DNA of 64,000 nucleotides from Parasaccharibacter apium (GTDB taxonomy: Bacteria; Pseudomonadota; Alphaproteobacteria; Acetobacterales; Acetobacteraceae): assembly GCF_002592045.1 (NCBI RefSeq), contig NZ_MEJG01000004.1:62001-126000 (forward strand). Direction: 5' to 3'. The first letter of the stretch is position 1; every line of letters begins with the position of its first letter. Below are positions 46,085-55,068 of the stretch, one piece after another. Position numbers and translations under genes: made by a program. The notes under the pieces are model-generated. The model was given only the letters and a program-made list of their open reading frames with translations, had not been told where the DNA came from and ran no database searches.

Positions 46085-47890
46085 CTATCCCTCTACAACC
46101 GAATGAGCCTTAGTGAAACCCCCTCTTACCTGTAATCTCCACATTCCTGCATAAATACCCGCTTTTCTCAGCAATTCTTCATGCGTTCCCTCCTCCACCA
46201 CACGCCCAGCCTCCATGACGAGGATATGGTCAGCCGTTTGAATCGTGGAGAGGCGATGGGCAATGACAAGTGTTGCCCGCCCTTGAGAAAGCTTCAATAA
46301 TTCTTGCTGAATAGCATGCTCGGTGCGCGTATCTAACGCACTGGTGGCCTCATCCAACACAAGCAGGGGCGGATTGCGCAAAATCACACGAGCAATCGCA
46401 ATGCGTTGCCGCTCCCCGCCGGAGAGGCGTATCCCACGTTCACCCACTATACTCTCTAGCCCATCAGGCAACTGCGCTAATAGGGGGCCAAGCTGAGCGG
46501 CTTCTGCCACGCGTTGAATCTCATCCCTACTAGCCCCAATCCGCCCATAAGCAATGTTCTCAGCAATTGTGGCGTTAAAAAGGGATGTCTCCTGTGCAAC
46601 CACACCGATATGACCACGCACAACATCCACTGCAAGCTCTGGCAAGGGCACGCCATTCATGAATACAGTACCAGAAAGCGGGTCATAAAGGCGGCTCACC
46701 AATTTCGCTAACGTAGATTTACCAGAGCCACTCCGCCCCACAATCGCTACCCTCTGCCCCGCATGAAGCTTAAAACTCACATCCTTGAGACGCAGCTTAT
46801 CAGCCTCATAGCCAAAGCAGACATGCCGCATTTCTATCCCCACACTACCTGATGGCCCTTTGGGCAATGGCGTAGGATGTGCAGGCGAGCGTATCTCTGG
46901 CTCTAAAGCAAGAAGCTCAAGATAGGATTCAATATCTACACGCGCATTACGCCAGCCAGCCCCAACATAATTTAAGGCCCCCACCGCGCTATAGACACTC
47001 CGCAAATAAGTGCCCATCAATACAAACTGCGCTACACCAAGACGATGCGCTAAAATATCCCTCACTGCCAGCCCCAATAAAGCCGCACTAGCAAAGGCGA
47101 TTACGCAATTACGGATAGCTTGGGAGCCCCCAACAAGCCATTGCAGATGGCTCTCGGCACGATTTAACCCCCGCCATACGGCTTTTTGCCGCTCACATTC
47201 ATAGGCTATATTCCCAAAAGCACGCACGATATCGGCATTGAGCAGACTATCCACTATATGCCGATGCACCATATTATTCGCCGCATTACGCACCCGCCGC
47301 GCCCGCATACGCCAGCGTGTAAAGAGATACGATATTGCGCTATATAAAAGGAGCGTGCCGCACAGTAGAACGAGGTACTCCCCACTAAACACACGCAACA
47401 CGACAAAGAAGGTTAGCCCCAATCCCAGCATATTCGGCAATAGATTAGAGAGGGCCATATCCACAATCGTGCTTGCCGCGTCCGCCCCGCGGTCAATAAT
47501 CCGCGTTAAGGCCCCTGTTTGCCGGCTTTGGTGAAAGCGTGCGCTAAGGTGATGGATATGCTCCACTCCCAACACGCTAATACGTTCTTTTAAGGTCGTC
47601 CTTACCGGCATCATCAACACGCTACGTGCTGGCCCTGCTACGGCCCCTAAGACACGCAGCACCGTATATTGTGCAAGCAAGGCTATCATGGCTGCCGCTA
47701 CGACATCACGCCCTGAAAGCTGGCCAACCATACGGCTAAAAAGCCATGGCGTGGCCACTGTTGTGCCACTTTCCACCACTAATAGAAGGCAAGACACACC
47801 AAAGCGCATCACCCAGCCATACAGCCTTGCTGGTCGCACCTTTTGCCATAAAACACGCAGGGACAAACGCTGTATCGTGCTGGATGCCAT
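46085..47890 (-). CDS. ABC exporter half-transporter (membrane and ATPase domains fused)
   Basis: A 601-aa type IV ABC exporter half. Six membrane segments lie within about residues 20-320. The ATPase domain has Walker A GRSGSGKST, Q-loop AQETSLF, signature LSGGERQR, Walker B LLVLDEATSALD and H-loop IAHRLST. It resembles MsbA/heavy-metal-tolerance-type exporters but I cannot assign a substrate. It diverges from the NUDIX gene at 48061 and has no exporter partner nearby, so it is likely a homodimer. Confidence 0.88.
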   Translation of the reverse strand: MASSTIQRLSLRVLWQKVRPARLYGWVMRFGVSCLLLVVESGTTVATPWLFSRMVGQLSGRDVVAAAMIALLAQYTVLRVLGAVAGPARSVLMMPVRTTLKERISVLGVEHIHHLSARFHQSRQTGALTRIIDRGADAASTIVDMALSNLLPNMLGLGLTFFVVLRVFSGEYLVLLCGTLLLYSAISYLFTRWRMRARRVRNAANNMVHRHIVDSLLNADIVRAFGNIAYECERQKAVWRGLNRAESHLQWLVGGSQAIRNCVIAFASAALLGLAVRDILAHRLGVAQFVLMGTYLRSVYSAVGALNYVGAGWRNARVDIESYLELLALEPEIRSPAHPTPLPKGPSGSVGIEMRHVCFGYEADKLRLKDVSFKLHAGQRVAIVGRSGSGKSTLAKLVSRLYDPLSGTVFMNGVPLPELAVDVVRGHIGVVAQETSLFNATIAENIAYGRIGASRDEIQRVAEAAQLGPLLAQLPDGLESIVGERGIRLSGGERQRIAIARVILRNPPLLVLDEATSALDTRTEHAIQQELLKLSQGRATLVIAHRLSTIQTADHILVMEAGRVVEEGTHEELLRKAGIYAGMWRLQVRGGFTKAHSVVEG

Positions 47891-48060
47891 GAGCCCCTAT
47901 CCCTTTTAGCGTTGGAATGAGCTGAATAAGAATGACAATTTTTTTACACAGATAGCCCTTTTCTGCCAGTGGTTCCCTGTTATGGCTGTTACAAGCATGC
48001 CTTCCTAAGCAGGCTATCTTTTACGCATCCGAGCCTCTATTGAGGCCTTGAGAGGGACTT

Positions 48061-48912
48061 ATGCTATCCCCTACCGCCGCACCATTCCTCCGCCATATAG
48101 AACGCTGCCACAATGTCACACTCCCTGCAGGGCGAATCCCACTTTTATATCAGGGCATGACAATCGGATTAGTGGACCCTAACGCCCTAGACTGGCTCAC
48201 CAGTGGTCCATGTGCATCCTTGCTCCATGTGACCTCTAACGCCATTACCCTCCCCGCGGGGGAGCATCTGCGTGACATCAGCACCGCCCTCATCGCGCAA
48301 GAGCGTGTCGTACCGTTTAATGAATGGTTTGATGTACGCACACCAGAAGGCACCATCATCGGGCAAATTGACCGCGCTCTTATTCCTGTTTTTGGTGTGG
48401 AGGCCTCTGGCGTCCATATGAACGGCCTCGTACGTAAAACAGATGGTTTATATCTCTGGGTTGCCCATCGTAGCCCCCATAAACGCCTAGACCCCAGCAA
48501 GTTAGACCATCTTGTTGCTGGCGGTATGAGCAGTGGCCTTACACCTCTTGAGACCCTTGTTAAAGAAGCGGAAGAAGAAGCGGCTATCCCTGCTGACATT
48601 GCCCAACAAGCACATCATGCCAGCACACTCCATTATGCTATGACGCGCCCAGAGGGCCTCCGGCGTGATAAGCTTTATTGCTATGACCTCACTTTACCTG
48701 AAACATTCATCCCTCATGCAAATGATGGTGAGGTCGAATCCTTTCATCTCACCCCTATTCAGGAGGTTTTTCAATGCGTGCGGGAAAGTGATGACTTTAA
48801 ATTTAACGTCAATCTCGTTCTCTTAGACCTTTTCCTCCGCCTTGAGATGTTCGATAAGCAGGATAGTCTATTATTGACACGCGCTCTACACGGGCAGACT
48901 AAGCCCGCTTAG
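48061..48912 (+). CDS. DUF4743-NUDIX hydrolase
   Basis: A 283-aa protein with an N-terminal DUF4743 domain (about residues 1-120) and a NUDIX domain. The box GG-x5-LE-x6-KEAEEEA (about 153-175) has Lys where most have Arg before the first Glu, but all Mg-binding glutamates are present. DUF4743-NUDIX enzymes related to yeast YJR142W and Tnr3 remove damaged thiamine diphosphate, so that is a plausible substrate; not shown here. It lies 50 bp before the AI-2E-family gene. Confidence 0.88.
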   Translation: MLSPTAAPFLRHIERCHNVTLPAGRIPLLYQGMTIGLVDPNALDWLTSGPCASLLHVTSNAITLPAGEHLRDISTALIAQERVVPFNEWFDVRTPEGTIIGQIDRALIPVFGVEASGVHMNGLVRKTDGLYLWVAHRSPHKRLDPSKLDHLVAGGMSSGLTPLETLVKEAEEEAAIPADIAQQAHHASTLHYAMTRPEGLRRDKLYCYDLTLPETFIPHANDGEVESFHLTPIQEVFQCVRESDDFKFNVNLVLLDLFLRLEMFDKQDSLLLTRALHGQTKPA

Positions 48913-48962
48913 TTTCTCATTCCTTCATAGCCATAGAGCGTTGTAGTATTTTTTGGGACAAC

Positions 48963-50105
48963 ATGACCGAAACACCTCCTCCCCCCACACAAAAACCCTT
49001 CCCTAAAGAAGCACGCCAGTTGCGCCTGCCTGCGCCTTCCAAAACATTACAGCGGCGCGCACGCAGTTTTCTTGCGCTCTTCTTCATCATCGCTGCTCTT
49101 TGGACGCTAAGAAATATGCTGCCAGCCCTACTATGGGGCTGTATCTTTGCAATTGCGTTATGGCCTCTTTATAAACGGGCTACCAAACGCTTCGGGACCT
49201 CTATTTGGCTTCCCCTCTCATTCACCGCTATTCTGGCCTTGGTCTTTTTGGTACCGGTCTCCTTCATCAGCCTAAAAATCGCCGATGAGGTTAGCGGGGC
49301 TTTGTTATGGGTCGATCAGATTCGCCATCAAGGCATCCCTACCCCAAATTGGGTGGACCGCCTTCCTATTGCCTCCGCGCAAGTGAAAGCCTTCTGGGCG
49401 CAACATCTCAATAACCCCGATACGTTAAACGAGCTTGTCCACTCCCTCAGAATGGGGCGCGGGGTTGCATTTGGTAAACAATTTGGCTCTGAGATTCTCC
49501 ATCGCGGTATCTTATTTGTCTTTTCTTTGCTTACGCTTTTCTTCCTTCTCAAAGATAGTGAGAGCATCATCCGCAAATGCCTCATCGGCTCACAGCGGCT
49601 TTTCGGCGCACAAGGGGAAACATTAGCGCGGCAGATTATCTCCTCCATTCATGGCACTGTCTCCGGCCTTGTCCTTGTTGGGCTTGGTGAAGGGGCCATC
49701 ATTGGGGTGTGTTACATCATCGCCGGGGCCCCACAGCCACTCATCTTCGGCCTCGCCACAGCCATTGCTGCCATGGTGCCACTACTGGGGTGGATTGCCG
49801 TAACGGGCGTATGCTTCCTCATCGCCTTTAAAGGTAGCATGCTCGCCGCTGTCATTGTGTGGCTTATTGGGGCGATTGTTCTCTTTATTGCCGACCACTT
49901 CATCCGCCCTATCTTAATCGGCGGTAGTACAAAAGTACCCTTCCTATGGGTTCTGCTTGGCATCCTTGGGGGGGCGGAAACATGGCATCTTATGGGCCTG
50001 TTCCTTGGCCCGGCCATTATGGCAGGCCTGCACATGCTCTGGAGCCTCTGGACCAGTAATAAAGGCCCGGGACTGCGTGTTGTGCGTTATCATAGGAGGA
50101 GATGA
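48963..50105 (+). CDS. AI-2E transporter family membrane protein
   Basis: A 380-aa polytopic protein of the PerM/AI-2E exporter family, with about seven to eight membrane segments and the conserved C-terminal half (GLGEGAIIGVCYIIAGAP, AAMVPLLGWIAVT, ADHFIRPILIGGSTKVPFLWVLLGILGG). Members act as Na+/H+ antiporters or signal exporters; the substrate here is unknown. It probably forms a two-gene unit with the NUDIX gene. Its transcript would cross the antisense of tRNA-Pro before a terminator at 50222-50259. Confidence 0.9.
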   Translation: MTETPPPPTQKPFPKEARQLRLPAPSKTLQRRARSFLALFFIIAALWTLRNMLPALLWGCIFAIALWPLYKRATKRFGTSIWLPLSFTAILALVFLVPVSFISLKIADEVSGALLWVDQIRHQGIPTPNWVDRLPIASAQVKAFWAQHLNNPDTLNELVHSLRMGRGVAFGKQFGSEILHRGILFVFSLLTLFFLLKDSESIIRKCLIGSQRLFGAQGETLARQIISSIHGTVSGLVLVGLGEGAIIGVCYIIAGAPQPLIFGLATAIAAMVPLLGWIAVTGVCFLIAFKGSMLAAVIVWLIGAIVLFIADHFIRPILIGGSTKVPFLWVLLGILGGAETWHLMGLFLGPAIMAGLHMLWSLWTSNKGPGLRVVRYHRRR

Positions 50106-50116
50106 ACCGCAGGAGA

Positions 50117-50193
50117 TGGTCGGGCAGGCGGGATTCGAACCCACGACCCCCAGTCCCCCAGACTGATGCGCTACCAGACTGCGCTACTGCCCG
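50117..50193 (-). tRNA. tRNA-Pro (anticodon GGG)
   Basis: A 77-nt tRNA with encoded CCA (50117-50119). Acceptor CGGGCAG pairs with CTGCCCG. Anticodon stem TCAGT/ACTGG encloses CTGGGGG, giving GGG. It starts CGGG and has the D-arm GCGCAGTCTGGTAGCGC expected of tRNA-Pro. Confidence 0.95.
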
Positions 50194-50211
50194 TCGTCCT
50201 GCGGTGAGGAA

Positions 50212-50240
50212 GCTCTAGCAGCCTCACTCCATTCCTGCAA
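50212..50240 (-). promoter_or_regulatory. Candidate tRNA-Pro promoter
   Basis: On the minus strand -35 TTGCAG (50240-50235), 17-bp spacer, -10 TAGAGC within GCTAGAGC (50219-50212), 18 nt before the tRNA. This resembles the Caulobacter housekeeping -10 GCTANAWC. The same pair of hexamers occurs before rpmF. Confidence 0.5.
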
Positions 50241-50259
50241 TGGGGTGAGACGCTTTTTT
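50222..50259 (+). terminator. Plus-strand terminator downstream of the AI-2E-family gene
   Basis: CTCAC-T-CCATT (50223-50233), loop CCTGC, AATGG-G-GTGAG (50239-50249), then ACGCTTTTTT. Ten pairs with one mismatch and a T6 tract. It lies over the promoter region of the opposite-strand tRNA-Pro. Confidence 0.7.
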
Positions 50260-50267
50260 AAGTTTTT

Positions 50268-51317
50268 TCACCCTCCAATGAGCTGCTTTAGCTGCCCCAA
50301 CTCGGTAAGAACATCACGCAAGAATTGATTAAGTCCTTCTTGCTGCTTCTCTTGTTCTGCCTGTTTAGTTTCACGCTCCTTCAAAGAACGTTTCAACCGC
50401 ACATTCTCATCTTCCAAAGACTGCATCAGCAAAACAGACTGCTCCAACTTTTGGACCAACATGTGCTTTTCCGACTCTAACTTGCTCTGCTGCTCCGCAC
50501 CGGCACGTAATTGTACTTCATGCTCGCCCTGTAGACGTTGTACCGCTTCGCGCAGTTTATTATTATCCTCTTGCAGCTGGGAAAGCTTTTTCTGCAAAGC
50601 CTCGCCTTGCTCACGCTCACTTTGAGCCAAAGCCAACTTCTCACGCATCGCAGCTAAAGCCGTTTCCTGCTCACGTGCTTTCAGTTCGGCCTGATGGTGA
50701 TGATCTTTTAAATCCATCGTAAGCCGCTCTACCGTCCCTTGTAAGGTGAGGTTACTCTCTTCTAACTCCTGCAAATATGCCGAGCTTTTTTCCTCACCAG
50801 TTGTTACAGAGGCTTCTTCCAACGCGTTTTTTAACGCCGCATTCTCATCTTCAAGGCTCTTAAGAGAGAGCGCAATAGGCCCAAACTCCTCTACCTGAAC
50901 CTCCAATGCCTTATTGTCGCGCTCCAGAACGGCCAATCTCTCAGTAAGGGCTGCTACATCCGTCTCCGCCGCAGAAGGCGAAGCAACTTGTTGCTGGGGC
51001 TCGCTATCATCATGCATCTGAGCATGAGACGTAGCTTTAGAATCCTCCCCGCCAATAATTCCTTCTCGCTGCAACCGAGCAACAATTTCGTGGCTTTTCG
51101 CACCCTCTTGGTACAAGAGGCGGGCAATGTGCCGTACGATGTTAACAGCCTGCCCATCGTAATAACTTTGCCCATCATCACGCTGTTCAGTCTTAAAAAC
51201 AGGGTAAAGACTTTCCCACGAACGTAGACGGTACAAAGGCAAACCTAACTCTTCTGCAACACTAAGAGCTGGTCGTAATGTCTCATGAGATAAATGATGT
51301 TCGTTTGTTGATGTCAT
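50268..51317 (-). CDS. MerR-type DNA-binding protein with long coiled coil
   Basis: A 349-aa protein. Residues about 15-85 form a MerR-like helix-turn-helix (AEELGLPLYRLRSWESLYP..., RHIARLLYQEGAKSHEIVARL). From about residue 125 to the end it is strongly coiled-coil (heptad-rich AALTERLAVLERDNKALE, LSQLQEDNNKLREAVQRL, VLLMQSLEDENVRLKR). MerR genes after ihfA usually encode proteins under about 200 aa. The layout resembles nucleoid or chromosome-tethering proteins such as Bacillus RacA, but that is analogy. Its start overlaps the ihfA stop by 4 bp. Confidence 0.85.
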   Translation of the reverse strand: MTSTNEHHLSHETLRPALSVAEELGLPLYRLRSWESLYPVFKTEQRDDGQSYYDGQAVNIVRHIARLLYQEGAKSHEIVARLQREGIIGGEDSKATSHAQMHDDSEPQQQVASPSAAETDVAALTERLAVLERDNKALEVQVEEFGPIALSLKSLEDENAALKNALEEASVTTGEEKSSAYLQELEESNLTLQGTVERLTMDLKDHHHQAELKAREQETALAAMREKLALAQSEREQGEALQKKLSQLQEDNNKLREAVQRLQGEHEVQLRAGAEQQSKLESEKHMLVQKLEQSVLLMQSLEDENVRLKRSLKERETKQAEQEKQQEGLNQFLRDVLTELGQLKQLIGG

Positions 51318-51625
51318 GACTGGGCATTCCGCGTCCGTGATTTACCATTGACACTCTCCCGCAATAACCGAGACGGGCGAAAGAAAGGCACGCGCCGCGC
51401 CGAGATAACAGCTTCCTCCCCCGTTAAGGGGTTACGCCCCAACCGGGTCGCTTTATCTCGCACATCAAACGTACCAAACCCACTAACTTTTAAAGGCTCA
51501 CCCCGCTCAAGCGTTTGGACAAAAAGCTCGAACATTTCTTCCAAAAACAAGGTAGCCTGCTGGCGAGAAAAACCCTGCTCTTCCTGAAGAAGGTCTATTA
51601 AGTCGGCGCGTGCAATAGTCTCCAT
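51314..51625 (-). CDS. ihfA: Integration host factor subunit alpha
   Basis: DNA-bending protein that pairs with IhfB, 103 aa. It has the IHF/HU core (EPLKVSGFGTFDVRDKATR), beta arm GRNPLTGEEAVISARRVPFFRPS with the intercalating Pro, and C-terminal RLLRESVNG. It lies after fabH in the conserved plsX-fabH-ihfA-merR order; the partner ihfB is at 60911-61198 in this window. Confidence 0.94.
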   Translation of the reverse strand: METIARADLIDLLQEEQGFSRQQATLFLEEMFELFVQTLERGEPLKVSGFGTFDVRDKATRLGRNPLTGEEAVISARRVPFFRPSRLLRESVNGKSRTRNAQS

Positions 51626-51691
51626 AATAAGCAGACCGTATCACGAGCCATCCATTTAGCACACTGCAAAAAACACAACGCCGCTAAACAA

Positions 51692-52681
51692 TTACATACG
51701 AATAAGGGCTGAACCCCACGTCAAACCGCCGCCTAATGCTTCCATCAATACCAAATCACCCGGTCGAATACGGCCATCACGCACGGCCTCATCCAACGCA
51801 AGCGGGATAGATGCTGCAGACGTATTCGCATGACGATCTACCGTTACGACAACACGCTCTGAGGGGAGAGAAAGTTTTTTGGCCATACCTTCAATGATTC
51901 GGAGATTCGCCTGATGCGGGACCATCCATTGAATGTCTGTCCCCCTCAGCCCATTCGTCTCTAAGGCCTCATCCACCGCAGCGGCAAGATTGACCACAGC
52001 ATGGCGAAAAACCTCGCGCCCCTGCATCTTCAAGGCGACTTTGCCAGAAATACACCCAACCGCGCCATTAACGTAAAGCAGGTCCCCCAGCCGACCATCC
52101 GCATGGAGGTGAGTGGATAAAATACCCTCCCCCTCACCAGCACCGGCCTCAAGCAACACAGCCCCAGCACCATCGCCAAATAACACGCATGTGGACCGGT
52201 CTTGCCAATCCAACAGGCGGGAAAAGACCTCAACCCCTATGATTAAAACGCGCTTAACCTGACCCGCGCGAATCATGGAATCACCTACTGACAGCGCATA
52301 AACAAAACCAGAACATGCCGCGCTGACATCAAAACCAAAACCACGCTCCATCCCCAAAGCCGCCTGCACACGCACCGCAACGGATGGGAAAACCTGATCA
52401 GGTGTGGATGTCGCTACGATAATCGCATCGATATCATGAGCGGACCTACCAGCGTGGTCCAACGCGTTCTGCGCGGCCTTATGCGCTAAAGACACTGCTG
52501 TCTCATCACCAGAAACAAGATAACGTTGGCGGATACCTGTCCGCGTCCGAATCCATTCATCTGATGTATCAATCTGCGCAGCAAGCTCATCATTACTCAC
52601 AGCGCGCTGAGGCAATGCCGCTCCCACGCCGATCAAACGACTACCTAACGCACCAGTGCGAGGCAAAAGATGCTGCGCCAT
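51692..52681 (-). CDS. fabH: 3-oxoacyl-ACP synthase III FabH
   Basis: Condenses acetyl-CoA with malonyl-ACP to begin fatty-acid synthesis, 329 aa. The catalytic triad is visible: Cys123 in VSAACSGFVYAL, His in WMVPHQANLRI and Asn in DRHANTSAASIPLAL. It follows plsX by 8 bp. Confidence 0.96.
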   Translation of the reverse strand: MAQHLLPRTGALGSRLIGVGAALPQRAVSNDELAAQIDTSDEWIRTRTGIRQRYLVSGDETAVSLAHKAAQNALDHAGRSAHDIDAIIVATSTPDQVFPSVAVRVQAALGMERGFGFDVSAACSGFVYALSVGDSMIRAGQVKRVLIIGVEVFSRLLDWQDRSTCVLFGDGAGAVLLEAGAGEGEGILSTHLHADGRLGDLLYVNGAVGCISGKVALKMQGREVFRHAVVNLAAAVDEALETNGLRGTDIQWMVPHQANLRIIEGMAKKLSLPSERVVVTVDRHANTSAASIPLALDEAVRDGRIRPGDLVLMEALGGGLTWGSALIRM

Positions 52682-52689
52682 AAGACGTG

Positions 52690-53793
52690 TTACTCCTGCT
52701 CTTTGCCCTCTAAGGGCTGGCCAAGCATACCAAGCTGCTCTAACCGATGGCGGATCTTATCATTAAGATTATTATCCACCGCATCAATCGCCACGTCCAC
52801 AGCTGAAGCAAAACCCTCAGCATCAGCACCGCCATGAGATTTTACAACAATCCCATTTAACCCCACAAATACCGCACCATTGTAACGGCTGGGATCAATC
52901 CATTCCCGCATACGACGCAAACCGGGACGGACCAACATATACCCTATCTTTGTCAGCCAATTTGTTTGGAAAACATGCCGCAACAGGCCTAAAGCCAGCT
53001 TTAAAGCCCCTTCCCCTGTTTTTAAGGCAACATTACCCGTAAACCCGTCAGTCACAACAACATCAGTCACGCCAGCGGTAATATCATGCCCCTCGACAAA
53101 GCCATAAAAACTCTCGGCTAAAACACTATCCCGCAACCTCTCGGCTGCCTGCCTCAACCGCTCGTCGCCCTTTAAATCTTCTGAGCCGACATTAAGCAAA
53201 CCGATGCTCGGAGCCTTAAGGGACAGGGTTGCTTGGGCAAAAGCCTCCCCCATAATTGCGAATTCGACCAAATTACGCGCATCACAAACAATATTCGCGC
53301 CTAGGTCCAACATCACAACATCACCACGCGCGGAAGGCTGAACAGCCGCCATCGCAGGGCGGGAAATACCCGGTAAGGCCTTAACAATAATCTTAGCTAA
53401 AGCCAGCATAGCCCCGCTATTGCCAGCCGAAACAACGCCTCGGGCCTCCCCAGCAGCAACGGCCTCCATAGCCACCCGCATAGAGGACCCCCGCACACGC
53501 AGTGCAGCCGTGGGCTTCATCTCCATGGGGATGCTCTCCGGTGCATGACGAACCGTACAAGCAGCACTTAACCGGGGATAATCCTTAAGAGCCTGCCCCA
53601 GAATCGCTTCATCCCCAATAAGGAGAATCCGAATCTCAGGATGACGAACAATGGCCGTCTCCAACCCTGCTAGGACGATCTTGGGAGCGTGATCTCCCCC
53701 CATAGCATCAACCGCTAGGGTAAAAGGAACCGGAGTTTGCGCCACCTGTTTATCAGCCTCACCCTCAGCCCGGACGACAGACGCCTCTGTCAT
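52690..53793 (-). CDS. plsX: Phosphate acyltransferase PlsX
   Basis: Makes acyl-phosphate from acyl-ACP for phospholipid synthesis, 367 aa. It begins its core with LAVDAMGGDHAPKIVLAGL and has VSAGNSGAMLALA and VVVTDGFTGNVALKTGEG. The first ~25 residues are a non-conserved tail. It is cotranscribed with fabH and lies after rpmF, separated by a hairpin. Confidence 0.95.
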   Translation of the reverse strand: MTEASVVRAEGEADKQVAQTPVPFTLAVDAMGGDHAPKIVLAGLETAIVRHPEIRILLIGDEAILGQALKDYPRLSAACTVRHAPESIPMEMKPTAALRVRGSSMRVAMEAVAAGEARGVVSAGNSGAMLALAKIIVKALPGISRPAMAAVQPSARGDVVMLDLGANIVCDARNLVEFAIMGEAFAQATLSLKAPSIGLLNVGSEDLKGDERLRQAAERLRDSVLAESFYGFVEGHDITAGVTDVVVTDGFTGNVALKTGEGALKLALGLLRHVFQTNWLTKIGYMLVRPGLRRMREWIDPSRYNGAVFVGLNGIVVKSHGGADAEGFASAVDVAIDAVDNNLNDKIRHRLEQLGMLGQPLEGKEQE

Positions 53794-53841
53794 GAGTGCA
53801 GCCCCCAGAAAATTCTTCTATCTCTCCTGCTCGCGTAACCG

Positions 53842-53876
53842 CAAAACAGACAAAGCCCTGAGCTAAACCCAGGGCT
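53842..53876 (-). terminator. Probable rpmF terminator
   Basis: On the minus strand AGCCCTG, loop GGTTTAGCT, CAGGGCT (7-bp perfect stem) followed by TTGTCTGTTTTG. It lies between rpmF and plsX; partial read-through into plsX is plausible. Confidence 0.65.
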
Positions 53877-53893
53877 ATTTCCCTTCCGGGATA

Positions 53894-54097
53894 TCAGGCG
53901 CGGACTGCCTTCAGCGCACGCCCTTCCGCATTGACAACCTCGCGCCCGTCATAATGACCGCAATGGCTGCATACGTGGTGCGGACGTTTCATCTCTCCGC
54001 AATTTGCACATTCCGCATGAGCTTCAATACGAAGCGCATGGTGGCTACGGCGCATACCGCGACGGGACGGTGTCGTTTTTCTTTTAGGGACGGCCAT
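53894..54097 (-). CDS. rpmF: 50S ribosomal protein L32
   Basis: A 67-aa ribosomal protein: [20 protein letters not shown] at the N-terminus, and the zinc ribbon [18 protein letters not shown] with Cys-x2-Cys-x8-Cys-x2-Cys. Part of the conserved yceD-rpmF-plsX-fabH order. Confidence 0.97.
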   Translation of the reverse strand: MAVPKRKTTPSRRGMRRSHHALRIEAHAECANCGEMKRPHHVCSHCGHYDGREVVNAEGRALKAVRA

Positions 54098-54217
54098 GGG
54101 TCTTTGCCTCTCACTGGGTTATATATCCGGCTTCTGCTACCGCCATAGCGCGGCCTCACACCGGGGACATCTCACTAACTCTCACCACTGCCATAAGCTA
54201 CAGTGCTCAGGCGTGGG

Positions 54218-54246
54218 GCTCTAGCAGAGAGAAAGCCTCCCTGCAA
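54218..54246 (-). promoter_or_regulatory. Candidate rpmF promoter
   Basis: On the minus strand -35 TTGCAG (54246-54241), 17-bp spacer, -10 TAGAGC in GCTAGAGC (54223-54218), about 120 bp before the rpmF start. Identical hexamers and spacing to the tRNA-Pro site. Confidence 0.5.
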
Positions 54247-54321
54247 GCCATCAATGCCTTACGACATATCTACTCTGCACGCTCTCCTATCAGAATCGTC
54301 CAGAAAAGGCCACTCTTGGTG

Positions 54322-54921
54322 TTATTTTTCCTGCAATTTTTTCAAAATAGTAAAAGGCGACTTCTTGCCTTCCTTCGCCCCAACCTCAAGCTCATCGTCT
54401 GAGGGCGTCACATCTACAAAACTCTCCAACCCAGCCCCGGCGCGACGCGGATAGGGTGTAAGACACAACGCTAATTGCTCCGCTGCAGCTTCACCCAAGT
54501 CAATCATCCGTCCATCATAAGGGACATCGTCAGCATCCTCTTGCAGCAGACTTTCAAGATCAATCTCATCATCATCGGGCATATCGGATTCTGGGACAAA
54601 ACGAAGCTGAAACGCCTCATTAATCGCCTCCTCCACCGCCTCCCCTGTGATAATGCAGGCTTGTTCGGCTTTTGCTTGGAGGCGTCCATCTGCGAGGACA
54701 ATACCATCCTGTCCCCGTTGCAAATAAAACACGCAAACAAGCTGACTGAGTGACAACAACCCAAAACGCTCTCTCAGAGCTTCGCGCTCCTCCTTGTTAG
54801 CTTCTACCTTCTCCTCCAAAGGGCGACCCAATTTTGCTAAAGGAACACGGCGGGAAAACTCCGGTGTTATCTGTTTTGGTGACACTATCTCGTGATGATC
54901 AGCTAATTTTTTGGATGACAT
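54322..54921 (-). CDS. YceD (DUF177) family protein
   Basis: DUF177 protein linked to 23S rRNA accumulation in bacteria and plants, 199 aa from ATG 54921, where GAGG lies 5 nt upstream (an upstream TTG at 54939 is less likely). Features are the ACIITGEAVEEAI segment, with a single Cys where many have a CxxC-type pair, an acidic patch (DMPDDDEIDLE) and a C-terminal SPFTILKKLQ. It is upstream of rpmF as usual, and divergent from bamE. Confidence 0.88.
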   Translation of the reverse strand: MSSKKLADHHEIVSPKQITPEFSRRVPLAKLGRPLEEKVEANKEEREALRERFGLLSLSQLVCVFYLQRGQDGIVLADGRLQAKAEQACIITGEAVEEAINEAFQLRFVPESDMPDDDEIDLESLLQEDADDVPYDGRMIDLGEAAAEQLALCLTPYPRRAGAGLESFVDVTPSDDELEVGAKEGKKSPFTILKKLQEK

Positions 54922-55068
54922 CATGGCCTCTATAAACAAAATACATCGCCCTCATTATGCCACCATCCAAAAGAGAATGTAGGAAAAAGATTGACATATG
55001 CCGCTCTCTAAGGCACCGGAAAGAGCGCATATGACTTGGCCGCATACCATCAGGACAGTTCGCCCTTC

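Noticed and set aside
47891-48060. Possible Fur-like box upstream of the ABC exporter (GAATAAGAATGACAAT)
   Set aside because: The match to the Fur consensus is poor and not palindromic; AT-rich intergenic DNA gives such strings by chance.
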